In this document: one piece after another, positions 16,753 to 25,402 of the stretch | Numbering within the stretch: the first letter of the stretch is position 1 | Layout of the letters: every line of letters starts with the position of its first letter | NCBI RefSeq assembly: GCF_001258055.1 | Contig: NZ_CVRM01000011.1 | Span: forward strand, 682,001 to 746,000 | Direction of reading: 5' to 3' | Origin: Phaeobacter italicus | Lineage (GTDB): Bacteria; Pseudomonadota; Alphaproteobacteria; Rhodobacterales; Rhodobacteraceae | DNA length: 64,000 bases | Program-made: the position numbers and the translations under genes | Notes under the pieces: model-generated | Told to the model about the DNA's origin: nothing | Databases searched by the model: none | Seen by the model: the letters and a program-made list of their open reading frames with translations, nothing else

Positions 16753-18230
16753 TAGTCATACTGCTCCCGGTATTTGCGCACGATGTACAGCGCCAGGACA
16801 TTGAGCCCGAGGGTCAGAACGAACAGCGTCAGACCAAGGGCAAAGGCAACAAGGGTTTCGGGGCTGGCAAAATCGGTATCGCCGGTCAGCTGGCTGACGA
16901 TCCGGGTGGTGATCGTTGTCATGGATTCCAGCGGGTTGAGCGAGAATTTGGCAATCGCGCCAGCGCCCATCACCACGATCATGGTTTCCCCGATCGCGCG
17001 AGACGCGGCCAGCAGGATGGCGCCAACAATCCCGGGAAGCGCGGCCGGTAGGACCACCTGACGGATGGTTTCAGACTTGGTCGCACCCAGCCCGAGAGAG
17101 CCATCGCGCATCGACTGCGGCACCGCATTGATGATGTCATCGGACAGCGAGGACACAAAGGGGATCAGCATGATGCCCATGACCAGACCCGCTGTCAGAA
17201 CAGAGGTTGCACCGCTCATCCATTCGACGCCCAGCAGACCGTCTTCGCCCTGCCCGAAGATGCGCACCAACATCGGCCCCACCGTCAACAGCGCAAAAAG
17301 GCCATAGACGATGGTCGGGATGCCTGCGAGGATTTCAAGCAGCGGCTTGGCAAAGGAGCGCACGGCGCCGCTGGCGTATTCGGAAAGGTAGATGGCAGCA
17401 AACAAACCAACCGGAACAGCAACAAGCAGCGCAATCAAAGAGATATAGAGCGTGCCCCACAGCAGCGGCAGGATTGACAGTTCACTGTCCCCGCGAAAGT
17501 TCGGAGCCCATGTCGAGCCAAAGAAGAAGTCGCTCCAGCTGTGCAGACCAAAGAAGTTCAGGCTCTCAAACAGCATGGAGAACACGATGCCAACAGTGGT
17601 CAGGATTGCGAGGCTCGCGGCCAGGATCAGCAGCGCCATGATGCCCTGCTCGACCACGTTGCGGGCTCGAAAATCCTTGTGCGTGCGCCCGTAGGCCCAG
17701 GCAAATCCGCCCAGGGACAGCAAAAGAACCACAACGGTTTTCAATATGCTGCCTGTTGCTGTCAGGCTCCGATAGCGTTGGGCTGCAGCCAGCACCTCCG
17801 GGCTTACTTCGGAGCCAAGCGCGACACCAACCTGAGCAAGCAGCGCCCGCACGTCGATGGTTTGTGCCTCAAGCGCATTGGCGCCCGCGGCATCCAGAAC
17901 CCCTGCTTCCACAGCCTGATCCAGACCTTCGGCAAGGCGGCGCACATCGCTCATCACCAGCGAGACGGTGGTGTTTTCTGCAATGCTCTCGGCCGGGATC
18001 ATCGCAGCGACGCGGCTTTCGATCATCATTGGCTGGGCCAAAGACCAGATCGCCAGCACAGCAATGGCCGGGACAATCGCGCTGAGCGCGACATTGTGGC
18101 CGTAGTAGGCCGGCAGGGAATGCAGAAGCTTCACATCGCCTCCGGCTGAGGCAAGCGCGCGTTGGCGCCCCAGCACAAAACCCAGAGCCGCGAGGGCAAT
18201 CAGGGTAAATACGAGCCATAGTGTCGGCAT
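16752..18230 (-). CDS. pstC: Phosphate ABC transporter permease PstC, enlarged form
   Basis: The 492-residue membrane subunit is much longer than the roughly 320-residue E. coli protein. It opens with a membrane helix (LWLVFTLIALAALGFVLG), a second helix near residues 50-70 and a hydrophilic region of about 110 residues, then the standard PstC core with ATKSETIRQVVLPAALPGI as the ATPase-contact loop and RAIGETMIVV. The ATG at 18230 has GGAGA six bases upstream. It pairs with the similarly enlarged PstA. Confidence 0.95.
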   Translation of the reverse strand: MPTLWLVFTLIALAALGFVLGRQRALASAGGDVKLLHSLPAYYGHNVALSAIVPAIAVLAIWSLAQPMMIESRVAAMIPAESIAENTTVSLVMSDVRRLAEGLDQAVEAGVLDAAGANALEAQTIDVRALLAQVGVALGSEVSPEVLAAAQRYRSLTATGSILKTVVVLLLSLGGFAWAYGRTHKDFRARNVVEQGIMALLILAASLAILTTVGIVFSMLFESLNFFGLHSWSDFFFGSTWAPNFRGDSELSILPLLWGTLYISLIALLVAVPVGLFAAIYLSEYASGAVRSFAKPLLEILAGIPTIVYGLFALLTVGPMLVRIFGQGEDGLLGVEWMSGATSVLTAGLVMGIMLIPFVSSLSDDIINAVPQSMRDGSLGLGATKSETIRQVVLPAALPGIVGAILLAASRAIGETMIVVMGAGAIAKFSLNPLESMTTITTRIVSQLTGDTDFASPETLVAFALGLTLFVLTLGLNVLALYIVRKYREQYD

Positions 18231-18314
18231 CAAAGTCTCCGTTTCGGTGGGACGGATAGGTCAGAAAAACTGCGACGCGGGATCCGGCGCATGGCCAGAG
18301 GGGTAACAACAAGA

Positions 18315-18338
18315 GCCGGGGCAACACTCTGCCCCGGC
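18315..18338 (-). terminator. Intercistronic hairpin between pstS and pstC
   Basis: GCCGGGGC (18315-18322) and GCCCCGGC (18331-18338) form a perfect 8-bp stem with an eight-base loop. It lies 26 bases after the pstS stop and about 85 bases before pstC. The minus-strand tail is only moderately T-rich, so it is better read as a partial terminator or 3'-end stabiliser that keeps pstS mRNA in excess. Confidence 0.7.
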
Positions 18339-18363
18339 CCGATTTTCATTCTTGCCAGAGCGC

Positions 18364-19419
18364 TTAGGAATTGCCGCCCATCACGGCTTCCTCTGCAACG
18401 GCAGCCTGGGTCTTGCTGAGTTCCGGATCGGATACCAGACCGTATTCTGCCAGCGGGCCATCGGGGCCTGCCACTTCGTCCGCGACGAAGAATTCAGCAT
18501 ATTCTTTCAGGCCGGGAATGACGCCGATGTGCGCTTTTTTCACGTAGAAGAACAGCGGGCGGGATACGGGGTATTCGCCGGTTGCGATGCTCTCGGTGGA
18601 GGGCACGACGCCAGACATGGTCGCGACCTGCAGCTTGTCGGTGTTGTTCTCATAGAACGCCAGGCCAAAGACGCCGATGCCGTCCTTGTTGCTTTCGATG
18701 CGTGCCAGGGTTTCGGTGTAGTCACCGTCGATGTCCACGGACACACCATCGGTGCGCAGGGAGATACAGGCCTTTTCAGCCGCCTTGTGCTTGGCCTTGT
18801 CGCTGTCGCCTTCAGCAGCCGCCAGCAGGACGTCGAATGCGCCTGTGGCTTCGCAACCCGCCAGGATCACCTTGTCTTCGAACACTTCACGGGTGCCGTG
18901 CTTGGTGCCGGGGATAAAGGCCTGGATGTCCTGTGCCGGGAACGCGGTGTTCACGTCAGCCCAGGTCTTGTTCGGGTTGGCAACCATCTTGCCGTCAACG
19001 AGGATCTCGTCGGACAGGGCCAGGAACCAATCGCTCGGGGTGTATTCGAAACCGTTGCCGTTGATGTCCGATGCAAAGACGATGCCGTCATAGCCGATCT
19101 GGACTTCGATGATATCGGTCACGCCGTTTTCGGCGCAGGCTTTGATTTCTTTGTCCTTGATGCGGCGCGATGCGTTTGCGACGTCGATGGTGTTTTCGCC
19201 CACACCTTCGCAGAACCGCTTCAGACCAGCCGAGGACCCGCCGGATTCAACAACAGGTGTCGGGAAGTCAAAGTTCTCGCCAAAAGCTTCGGCTACGATC
19301 GAAGCGTAGGGCAGAACGGTCGAAGAACCGGCAACCTGCACCTGATCGCGCGCAGCAGCGGCGGTTGCAGAAACGGCCGAAATAGCCAGGGCGGAAGCGG
19401 TAAATTTCACAAAGGACAT
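18364..19419 (-). CDS. pstS: Phosphate-binding periplasmic protein PstS
   Basis: The 351-residue protein captures phosphate in the periplasm for PstCAB. It begins with a Sec signal peptide (cleavage expected near residue 23 after TAAAARDQ), followed by VAGSSTVLPYA, whose Ser/Thr residues bind phosphate in the family. Further phosphate-contact segments are ESGGSSAGLKRFCEG and GTKHGTREVFEDKVI. It is the first gene after a three-unit Pho box, so strong induction at low phosphate is expected. A hairpin separates it from pstC. Confidence 0.96.
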   Translation of the reverse strand: MSFVKFTASALAISAVSATAAAARDQVQVAGSSTVLPYASIVAEAFGENFDFPTPVVESGGSSAGLKRFCEGVGENTIDVANASRRIKDKEIKACAENGVTDIIEVQIGYDGIVFASDINGNGFEYTPSDWFLALSDEILVDGKMVANPNKTWADVNTAFPAQDIQAFIPGTKHGTREVFEDKVILAGCEATGAFDVLLAAAEGDSDKAKHKAAEKACISLRTDGVSVDIDGDYTETLARIESNKDGIGVFGLAFYENNTDKLQVATMSGVVPSTESIATGEYPVSRPLFFYVKKAHIGVIPGLKEYAEFFVADEVAGPDGPLAEYGLVSDPELSKTQAAVAEEAVMGGNS

Positions 19420-19502
19420 CTGTTGTCTCCTTGGGTGTCAATTTTCAGGACCATCCCCTGATGATCTTGCGCCCTGACCTAAGGGCCGCGCATGTGCCTT
19501 TT

Positions 19503-19531
19503 GTGACAGGTATGTAACAGCTGTATGACAA
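19503..19531 (-). promoter_or_regulatory. Three-unit Pho box upstream of pstS
   Basis: On the minus strand three 7-base units, TTGTCAT, CTGTTAC and CTGTCAC, start exactly 11 bases apart, matching the PhoB-box consensus CTGTCAT spaced by four bases. The array lies 84 bases upstream of the pstS ATG and downstream of the phoR stop. It shows that pstSCAB-phoU-phoB has its own PhoB-controlled promoter inside the phoR-phoB run. The rest of the 341-base gap (19420-19760) holds only AT-rich promoter-like sequence and another ATGACAA word at 19554. Confidence 0.92.
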
Positions 19532-19760
19532 TCCGCGCGAGGAGGCGGTTTTCATGACAAAAAACGCAGATATTCAGATGCAGCGTTAACTATTTCCGGC
19601 TTGGAAGAGGGGGAAATCCCCTGCCCGTCGCTTGCGGGTTTTCAGATATTATATAGCGATGTCAGTTGCTTGGCACGCGCAATCTAGGTCAGCCGCCCCG
19701 TCTCGACCGGAAAAGGTCTTTGTGACACCTCTTGTCGCGGGTAAGGCAGCGCCGGAAAAA

Positions 19761-20801
19761 TCAGCGGGGCAATATGACAGTGAAGGTTGTGCCCTTGCCG
19801 GCACTGCTTTCGACTCGCATCCGGCCGCGATGGCGATTGACGATGTGCTTTACAATCGCAAGCCCGAGCCCGGTGCCCCCCTGTTCGCGAGAGCGATGGG
19901 TGTCGACACGGTAAAACCGTTCGGTCAATCGCGGCAGATGGATAGGGTCAATGCCCGCCCCATTGTCGATGACCTGAACCCGCACGGCAGCCGAGCGCAC
20001 GGCGGGGTCGCGGTCTGACAGGGACAGACGGACCAGCACCTGATTGCCCCCATATTTGATCGCGTTTTCCACCAGATTGGTGAAAACCTGCTGCAGCTGA
20101 TCCGGATCGCCGGTCACCAAGGTGGGCGTCTGCGGAACCTCAAGCGCCAGGGAAACCTCTTTGCCTTGGGCCACCGGTTCGAGCGATTTCAGTGTTGAGG
20201 CAAGATGTGCGCCCAGATCCAGCTGCTCGCGCGGGCGCACGCGCTCTTCGCTTTCCACACGGTTCAACGACAACAGGTCACCAACCAAGCGGTTCATGCG
20301 GTTGGCTTCCCCCTGCATGATCTCAAGGAACCGTTCGCGTGCGGCGGCATCATCGCGCGCCGGGCCACGCAGGGTTTCGATAAACCCCATCAGCGCCGTC
20401 AACGGCGTGCGCAGCTCGTGGCTGACGTTTGCTACGAAATCCCGCCGCATCTGGCTGGCCTGCTCACGTTCTGTGATATCGGTGAGACTGACGAGGGCCG
20501 CGCCCCCGTTGACTGCCCCAATTCCCGGGATATAGCGCAGGCAAACCTCAAACGTGGTGTCTTGCGCACCGTCATTGGACAGATGACGCGCCGATCTTGG
20601 CTGCCGGTCGTGAAGACAGCCCTCAATCGCAGCCGCAACACTGGGTTGGCGCAGGATGGTGGCGAAATGGCGCCCGACAAGATGGGCGCCCAAAAGGGTC
20701 TTCGCCGCCGCATTTGCAGCGATGAAGCGTTCACTTTGATCCACCAGCACGGCAGGCAGAGGCATGGCTTCCATGAAGCCATCAATCAGATCCTGTGCCA
20801 T
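19761..20801 (-). CDS. phoR: Phosphate regulon sensor histidine kinase PhoR
   Basis: The 346-residue kinase has a PAS domain (residues about 8-115), a dimerisation/phosphoacceptor domain with His128 in NVSHELRTPLTALMGFIETL, and an ATPase domain with N box NLVENAIKYG, G1 DNGAGI and G2 GGTGLGLAIVKHI. The sequence around the His matches PhoR kinases. No membrane helix is visible at the N-terminus, unlike E. coli PhoR, so this form is apparently soluble or held at the membrane through PhoU/Pst. GGAGG precedes the ATG. It lies upstream of the pst genes on the same strand. Confidence 0.93.
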   Translation of the reverse strand: MAQDLIDGFMEAMPLPAVLVDQSERFIAANAAAKTLLGAHLVGRHFATILRQPSVAAAIEGCLHDRQPRSARHLSNDGAQDTTFEVCLRYIPGIGAVNGGAALVSLTDITEREQASQMRRDFVANVSHELRTPLTALMGFIETLRGPARDDAAARERFLEIMQGEANRMNRLVGDLLSLNRVESEERVRPREQLDLGAHLASTLKSLEPVAQGKEVSLALEVPQTPTLVTGDPDQLQQVFTNLVENAIKYGGNQVLVRLSLSDRDPAVRSAAVRVQVIDNGAGIDPIHLPRLTERFYRVDTHRSREQGGTGLGLAIVKHIVNRHRGRMRVESSAGKGTTFTVILPR

Positions 20802-20850
20802 CCGTCGCCTCCGTAGCTGCCCTGCTGGTGGGTTTAGCGGTCAATTGTAA

Positions 20851-22008
20851 CTACGACGTGGCAGCTGCAACTGCGTCCGTAAAGACTGCGCAAAGCTCCT
20901 TGGGATCTTCAAGACCCACAGAAACCCGGAAGAACCCTTCATGAAGGCCCAGCTCTGCCCGACGCTCTGCACTCAGTGCGCGATGAGACGACGACGCGGG
21001 ATGCGACAGCGTGGTGGCCACATCGCCCAGGGTCGGGGCAAAGCTCAGCCCGTCCGCTGCACGGGTAAAGGCGTTGGCCGCCTCACGGCCGCCATCCAGT
21101 TCAAAGCTCACCATATTGCAGCCCTGCCCGTCCAGCAGCGCCATCGCGCGGTCGTGATCGGGATGGTCGGCGCGGGTCGGGTAAATCACCCGCTTGACGC
21201 CGGGCAGCGCGGACAGGTGATCGGCCAATGTGACAGCAGTGGATTGCGCGCGATCAAACCGCAGTTCAAATGACAGCATCCCACGCTCTGCCAGCCAGCA
21301 ATCAAACGGGCTTGGCGTCAGGCCGGTGGTGACGGCAAAGACACGCAACCGATCATTCAGCGCCTGATCTTTGGCAACGACATAGCCCAGCATCACGTCG
21401 GAGTGACCCGCCAGCAGCTTCGTGATCGAGTGGATCACGATGTCAGCGCCACGTTCAAACGGACGGAACCCCCGCGGAGTGGTAAAGGTGTTGTCGACCA
21501 CAAGCAGGATGTCGCGGTCCTTGCACAGCTTTGCCAGCCCATCGATGTCGGCGATCGCGAGTGTCGGGTTGGAAACGGCCTCAACCAGGATCATCTTGGT
21601 TTCCGGACGCAGCGCGGCCTCGACAGCGGCAATGTCACCGGGATCAGCCAGAGAGGTTTCAATTCCCAGACGCGGCAGATCCTCGGCCATCAGGCGCAGC
21701 GAGCGACCATAAAGCTGATTGCCGCCAACAACGTGATCGCCGGATTTCAAAAGGCCCATGACGACGGCGGTAACGGCTGCCATGCCGGAGCCGGTCACAA
21801 CACCGCCTGTGGCCCCTTCCATCGCGTCCAGCCGCTTGGCCACGACATCAGCGTTCGGATGCCCCTCGCGCGAATAGGTATAGCCGTGGACGCGGCCCTC
21901 GTACTGATCGTCCAGCGCGTCGGGGGTTTCGCTTGCGTATACCACCGACGGGCTCAGCGGGGTGACAACCGGGTGGCTTGCACTGGACGGCAGCGGATCT
22001 GGCCGCAT
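20851..22008 (-). CDS. Trans-sulfuration family PLP enzyme (cystathionine gamma-synthase/lyase-like)
   Basis: The 385-residue protein belongs to the Cys/Met-metabolism PLP enzymes. The cofactor Lys is in SITKLLAGHSDVMLG (about residue 197), with YSREGHPN and the GSGMAAVTAV phosphate-binding loop upstream. Members include cystathionine gamma-synthase, beta- and gamma-lyases, methionine gamma-lyase and O-acetylhomoserine sulfhydrylase; these motifs do not settle which. The ATG at 22008 has AAAGGG six bases upstream; an upstream GTG is a weaker option. It follows the gamma-carbonic anhydrase-like gene on the same strand. Confidence 0.9.
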   Translation of the reverse strand: MRPDPLPSSASHPVVTPLSPSVVYASETPDALDDQYEGRVHGYTYSREGHPNADVVAKRLDAMEGATGGVVTGSGMAAVTAVVMGLLKSGDHVVGGNQLYGRSLRLMAEDLPRLGIETSLADPGDIAAVEAALRPETKMILVEAVSNPTLAIADIDGLAKLCKDRDILLVVDNTFTTPRGFRPFERGADIVIHSITKLLAGHSDVMLGYVVAKDQALNDRLRVFAVTTGLTPSPFDCWLAERGMLSFELRFDRAQSTAVTLADHLSALPGVKRVIYPTRADHPDHDRAMALLDGQGCNMVSFELDGGREAANAFTRAADGLSFAPTLGDVATTLSHPASSSHRALSAERRAELGLHEGFFRVSVGLEDPKELCAVFTDAVAAATS

Positions 22009-22035
22009 CAGCGACCCTTTGGAATTTCTCACGTG

Positions 22036-22557
22036 TTAGACCTCTGTTAATTCATCGCGGAAGCGACGCATATTTTTTTGGTAATGGACCGCACTTTGAC
22101 GAAGCGAGGCGACAAGAGCCTCATCCACGTCCCGCACGATTTTGCCCGGCGCCCCCATAACGAGAGAGTTGTCGGGAATCTCCTTGTTCTCGGTGATCAG
22201 GGCACCTGCCCCGATCAGGCAGTTCTTGCCAATTTTCGCGCCATTCAGAACGGTCGCGCCCATCCCGATCAAGGTGTTTTCGCCAATGGTGCACCCATGC
22301 AGCATGGCCTTGTGGCCAATGGTGCAGTTTTCACCAATGGTGAGCGGATAGCCGGGGTCGATGTGCAGGACGCATTGTTCCTGTACGTTGGAGCCCCGCC
22401 CGATCCGGATCTCTTCGTGTTCTGCACGAATGGTGGTGCCAAACCAGATTGACGCGCCCTCCTCCAGGACGACCTTGCCGATCAGGTTCGCGTCAGGCGC
22501 GACCCAGGTGTCTTCGTGGATCTGCGGTTTGGAGGTTCCGAGCGCGTAGATGGTCAT
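22036..22557 (-). CDS. Gamma-carbonic anhydrase-like hexapeptide protein
   Basis: The 173-residue protein is a left-handed beta-helix of hexapeptide repeats ([45 protein letters not shown]) followed by a C-terminal helix. Metal-ligand His residues are present in QCVLHIDPG and [10 protein letters not shown], as in the YrdA/PaaY/Cam family. Activity could be carbonic anhydrase or thioesterase-like; many family members have little measured activity. The start overlaps the gmk stop (ATGA), giving tight coupling. Confidence 0.9.
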   Translation of the reverse strand: MTIYALGTSKPQIHEDTWVAPDANLIGKVVLEEGASIWFGTTIRAEHEEIRIGRGSNVQEQCVLHIDPGYPLTIGENCTIGHKAMLHGCTIGENTLIGMGATVLNGAKIGKNCLIGAGALITENKEIPDNSLVMGAPGKIVRDVDEALVASLRQSAVHYQKNMRRFRDELTEV

Positions 22558-23195
22558 GACAGGTCTTCAAACTCCGTTTGCAGGGCGCGCACGTGATCCA
22601 TCAGGTGGGGCTGTTGGATGCGACGCAGGCGCGTGGCGGTGATGATGGTTTTCAGCTGCTCTTCAGTGGCATCGAGATCGTCGTTGATCAGCACATGGTC
22701 ATAGCTGCCCCAGTGGCTGATTTCGTCCCAGCTTTTCTGCATGCGGCGGCTGATCGTCTCTGCGTCATCCTGTGCGCGGCTTTCCAGACGGCGACGCAAC
22801 TCATGGATCGAGGGCGGCAACAGGAAAATCGACAACGTGTGCTGGCCGAGATCCGAGTTGCGGATCTGCTGCGCGCCCTGCCAGTCGATATCAAACAGAA
22901 CATCCTGCCCCGCATCAATCGCGCCCTGCACGGGCCCCTTGGGAGAGCCGTAGAAGTTGCCAAAGACATGGGCGTGTTCCAGCATGTCGCCGTTTGTGAC
23001 GTCTGTCTTGAACTGGTCTGTCGAAATAAAGTGGTAGTCCTGCCCGTTCACTTCGCCCGGACGCGGATCGCGCGTGGTGGCCGAAACCGAGAACTGAATG
23101 CTCGGGTCCCAGGCCCGCAGGCGTTTTGCCAGTGTGGATTTCCCCGCACCCGATGGCGAAGACAGGATGATCAAAAGGCCGCGCCGGTCTGCCAT
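22554..23195 (-). CDS. gmk: Guanylate kinase
   Basis: This cytoplasmic enzyme phosphorylates GMP to GDP with ATP. The 213-residue protein is of usual length, with the P-loop [15 protein letters not shown] at residues 12-26, the GMP-binding [23 protein letters not shown], and the lid region [18 protein letters not shown]. It follows yicC by 47 bases, a pairing seen in many proteobacteria, and overlaps the next gene. Confidence 0.97.
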   Translation of the reverse strand: MADRRGLLIILSSPSGAGKSTLAKRLRAWDPSIQFSVSATTRDPRPGEVNGQDYHFISTDQFKTDVTNGDMLEHAHVFGNFYGSPKGPVQGAIDAGQDVLFDIDWQGAQQIRNSDLGQHTLSIFLLPPSIHELRRRLESRAQDDAETISRRMQKSWDEISHWGSYDHVLINDDLDATEEQLKTIITATRLRRIQQPHLMDHVRALQTEFEDLS

Positions 23196-23242
23196 GGCGT
23201 GCTCTCCTATATATTATGTGTGCGCCACATCGCGTGTGACGG

Positions 23243-24139
23243 TTATTCGATGTTCTGGACCTGCTCGCGCATCTGATCAATGACCGATTTAAGATCGAGA
23301 CCGATTGCCGTGAGGTCGCTGTTTTGCGCCTTGGAGCACAAGGTGTTGGCCTCGCGGTTGAATTCCTGCATCAGGAAATCCAATTTGCGGCCAACTGCGC
23401 CGCCCTTGGCGAGCAAGTCGCGGGCTGCCGAAACATGGGCCTTGAGGCGGTCAATTTCTTCGGTGACATCAGCCTTGACCGCCAGAAGCGCAAGTTCCTG
23501 GGCGACACGGGCCTCGTCTACTTTGTCTGCGTTGTCCAGAACCCGTGCCAGATTGGTGCGCAGGGTTGCGGCCATTTGCGGTTTGCGGGCCTCTGCGAGG
23601 GCTGCTGCGCGGCTTTGCAGGGTGTCAATCTCGTCCAGCTGATCAAGGAGCACGGCCTTTAGTGCCGACCCTTCCGATGCGCGCATGTTAACAAAGTCGG
23701 ACAGAATTGCGGCAAAGGCGCCTTTCAGCGCTGCCACAATTGGTGCGGGGTCATCCGCGGTGTTGCCCTGTTCCAAGACCCCCCTTTGCGAGAGGATCTC
23801 TGCGCTGGTACTGGGGGCAAGATCAACGCCCGCCACCTTCGCGGCTGCTTCGATCTTTGCCATTGATGACAGGACAGTGGCCAGCATCGCCTCGTTTATG
23901 GTCAGGTCTGCGCCTGCGTCCTCGTTGCGGTTTATGCGCAGGGTCATCGACACATTCCCACGCGCCAACGCCTTGCCCAACTCACCACGCACAAAGGGCT
24001 CAAACCCTTCCAGCCACTCGGGAATACGCAACCGAAGGTCCAAGCCCTTGGCATTCACCGATCGCAGCTCACAGGACCAGCTGTGGGCGCCCGTCGTCCC
24101 CTGTGCAGCGGCAAATCCGGTCATCGAATGGATGGTCAT
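23243..24139 (-). CDS. yicC: YicC family endoribonuclease-like protein
   Basis: The 298-residue protein starts MTIHSMTGFA, the YicC N-terminal signature, with SCELRSVNAKGLDLRLRIP following, and ends with the conserved C-terminal part FLMQEFNREANTLCSKAQ and VIDQMREQVQNIE. In E. coli YicC promotes decay of the small RNA RyhB and the family has been described as ribonucleases. The ATG at 24139 is chosen from the family N-terminus; upstream in-frame codons are not supported. It heads a run with gmk. Confidence 0.94.
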   Translation of the reverse strand: MTIHSMTGFAAAQGTTGAHSWSCELRSVNAKGLDLRLRIPEWLEGFEPFVRGELGKALARGNVSMTLRINRNEDAGADLTINEAMLATVLSSMAKIEAAAKVAGVDLAPSTSAEILSQRGVLEQGNTADDPAPIVAALKGAFAAILSDFVNMRASEGSALKAVLLDQLDEIDTLQSRAAALAEARKPQMAATLRTNLARVLDNADKVDEARVAQELALLAVKADVTEEIDRLKAHVSAARDLLAKGGAVGRKLDFLMQEFNREANTLCSKAQNSDLTAIGLDLKSVIDQMREQVQNIE

Positions 24140-24242
24140 CTGTGGTGCTCTCCCCCGATTGTGGCGCACAGCTGTGCGAGCCTTCCCGGATTACAAGGAC
24201 TTGCAGGCCAAGTCCACCTGCGCGACGTGTCAAGTGGATGTG

Positions 24243-24257
24243 TTAACCATTCGTTAA
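24243..24257. promoter_or_regulatory. CtrA-type full site TTAA-N7-TTAA
   Basis: TTAA (24243-24246), seven bases, TTAA (24254-24257) exactly matches the alphaproteobacterial CtrA consensus. It lies about 125 bases upstream of the PAS-protein start and about 105 bases upstream of yicC on the other side. Confidence 0.6.
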
Positions 24258-24292
24258 AGAAGTAGTCCAAAATTGAATTAGATTGTGTCATG

Positions 24293-24307
24293 TTAACTTC
24301 AGGATAA
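24293..24307. promoter_or_regulatory. Second CtrA-like site, TTAA-N7-ATAA
   Basis: TTAA, seven bases, ATAA: one mismatch to the CtrA full site, 50 bases from the perfect one and about 75 bases upstream of the PAS-protein ATG. Confidence 0.45.
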
Positions 24308-24381
24308 CCAATCCGGCATTAAGAGTTGACTAACCAAGATCACTTGGACCTCACCAGCCGGATCCAACAAGGATGACACCT

Positions 24382-25194
24382 ATGTTTTTTGGCGGCCGCA
24401 AAGACAACAACAGCACTGGTCAGCAGAAAGTCGTGAAGATGGACCGTTTCCGCTCCTCCGGCTCTCTCTCGCCGATGCGGCAGGCTGAATCCTACTGGAC
24501 CGCACTGCGTCGGGGCGATGACATCCCCAGCCGGTCCCAGATCGACCCACGCGGCCTGGAAAACATTCTGCCCCAGACCTTTATCCTTGAACGTATTGCG
24601 CCTGGCATCGCCCGCTTCCGCCTTGCAGGGCAGAAGGTCAACGAAATGGCCGGCATGGAAGTGCGCGGCATGCCGATCACGGCGTTTTTCACACCGCAGG
24701 CCCGCAAACAGGTCAGCAGCGCGCTGGAAAACATGTTCGACACGCCCGCAATCATTGAACTGACGCTGAAGACGGAAAACAACCGCCTGCGCGGTTCGCG
24801 TGAAGCACGGATGCTCCTGCTGCCGCTGCGCAGCGATCTGGGGGATGTGAGCCGTGCGCTTGGCGTGTTCATCTCCGAAGGCAACCCAACTGGTGTCTCC
24901 CAGCGGTTCTCTGTCACAGAAACCCAGATCCGCCCGGTTGCCGAACATGGCGCAGACCCCGCGTTTAAGGCCAAACCGCGTGGCGAGGATGCAAAACCTG
25001 CTGCGGGTGTGAACACACCCAATCCGGGTTTTGCGGAAACTCAGGCGCGTTTCAAAGACGAACCATCCATCATGAGCGAAGCGCGCGCATTTATCGAAAA
25101 CCGTGGCATCGCTGCGGACAAGGATGAGCGCGGTGAGAAAAAAGAACGCCCCGCGCGTGGAAGCCACCTGCGACTGGTGGTCAGCCGCGACTGA
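24382..25194 (+). CDS. PAS_5 (DUF1457-type) single PAS-domain protein, MopJ-like
   Basis: The 270-residue protein has one recognisable domain, a PAS_5-type fold at residues about 25-165, with the typical WTALRRGDDIPSRSQIDPRGLENILP entry and RIAPGIARFRLAGQ. The C-terminal 100 residues are polar, charged and probably disordered. In Caulobacter the PAS_5-type protein MopJ acts at the cell poles and supports CtrA signalling; this gene may be a relative, which is inference. AAGGA precedes the ATG at 24382 by seven bases; an ATG nine bases earlier has no spacing. Two CtrA-like sites lie upstream. Confidence 0.75.
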   Translation: MFFGGRKDNNSTGQQKVVKMDRFRSSGSLSPMRQAESYWTALRRGDDIPSRSQIDPRGLENILPQTFILERIAPGIARFRLAGQKVNEMAGMEVRGMPITAFFTPQARKQVSSALENMFDTPAIIELTLKTENNRLRGSREARMLLLPLRSDLGDVSRALGVFISEGNPTGVSQRFSVTETQIRPVAEHGADPAFKAKPRGEDAKPAAGVNTPNPGFAETQARFKDEPSIMSEARAFIENRGIAADKDERGEKKERPARGSHLRLVVSRD

Positions 25195-25332
25195 ATCGGT
25201 TAAGGACTTCCTAACAGTTTATTTTGCGCTACTGGACATAGCCCAAAATTCCCCGCCCCGTGACAGAACGTCCGGGGCGTTTCCCTTTTCGATCCATTCC
25301 CAGCCCGGCCTTCCTGTCAGAACTGAGAGCAG

Positions 25333-25364
25333 AAAAAAGCCCCCACGCCATCGGCGCAGGGGCT
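25333..25364 (-). terminator. Terminator of the DAHP synthase gene
   Basis: AGCCCC (25338-25343) pairs with GGGGCT (25359-25364), with an inner GCC/GGC pairing. On the minus strand the stem is followed by six T. It lies just after the aroG stop. Confidence 0.9.
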
Positions 25365-25402
25365 ATTCATGTTTCGGGGTCAGCCCTGCAAAGGCTGGCC
25401 GA

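Noticed and set aside
18352-19461. 369-codon plus-strand frame opposite pstS
   Set aside because: Reverse-strand shadow of pstS; composition rich in His, Gly and Phe without domain motifs.
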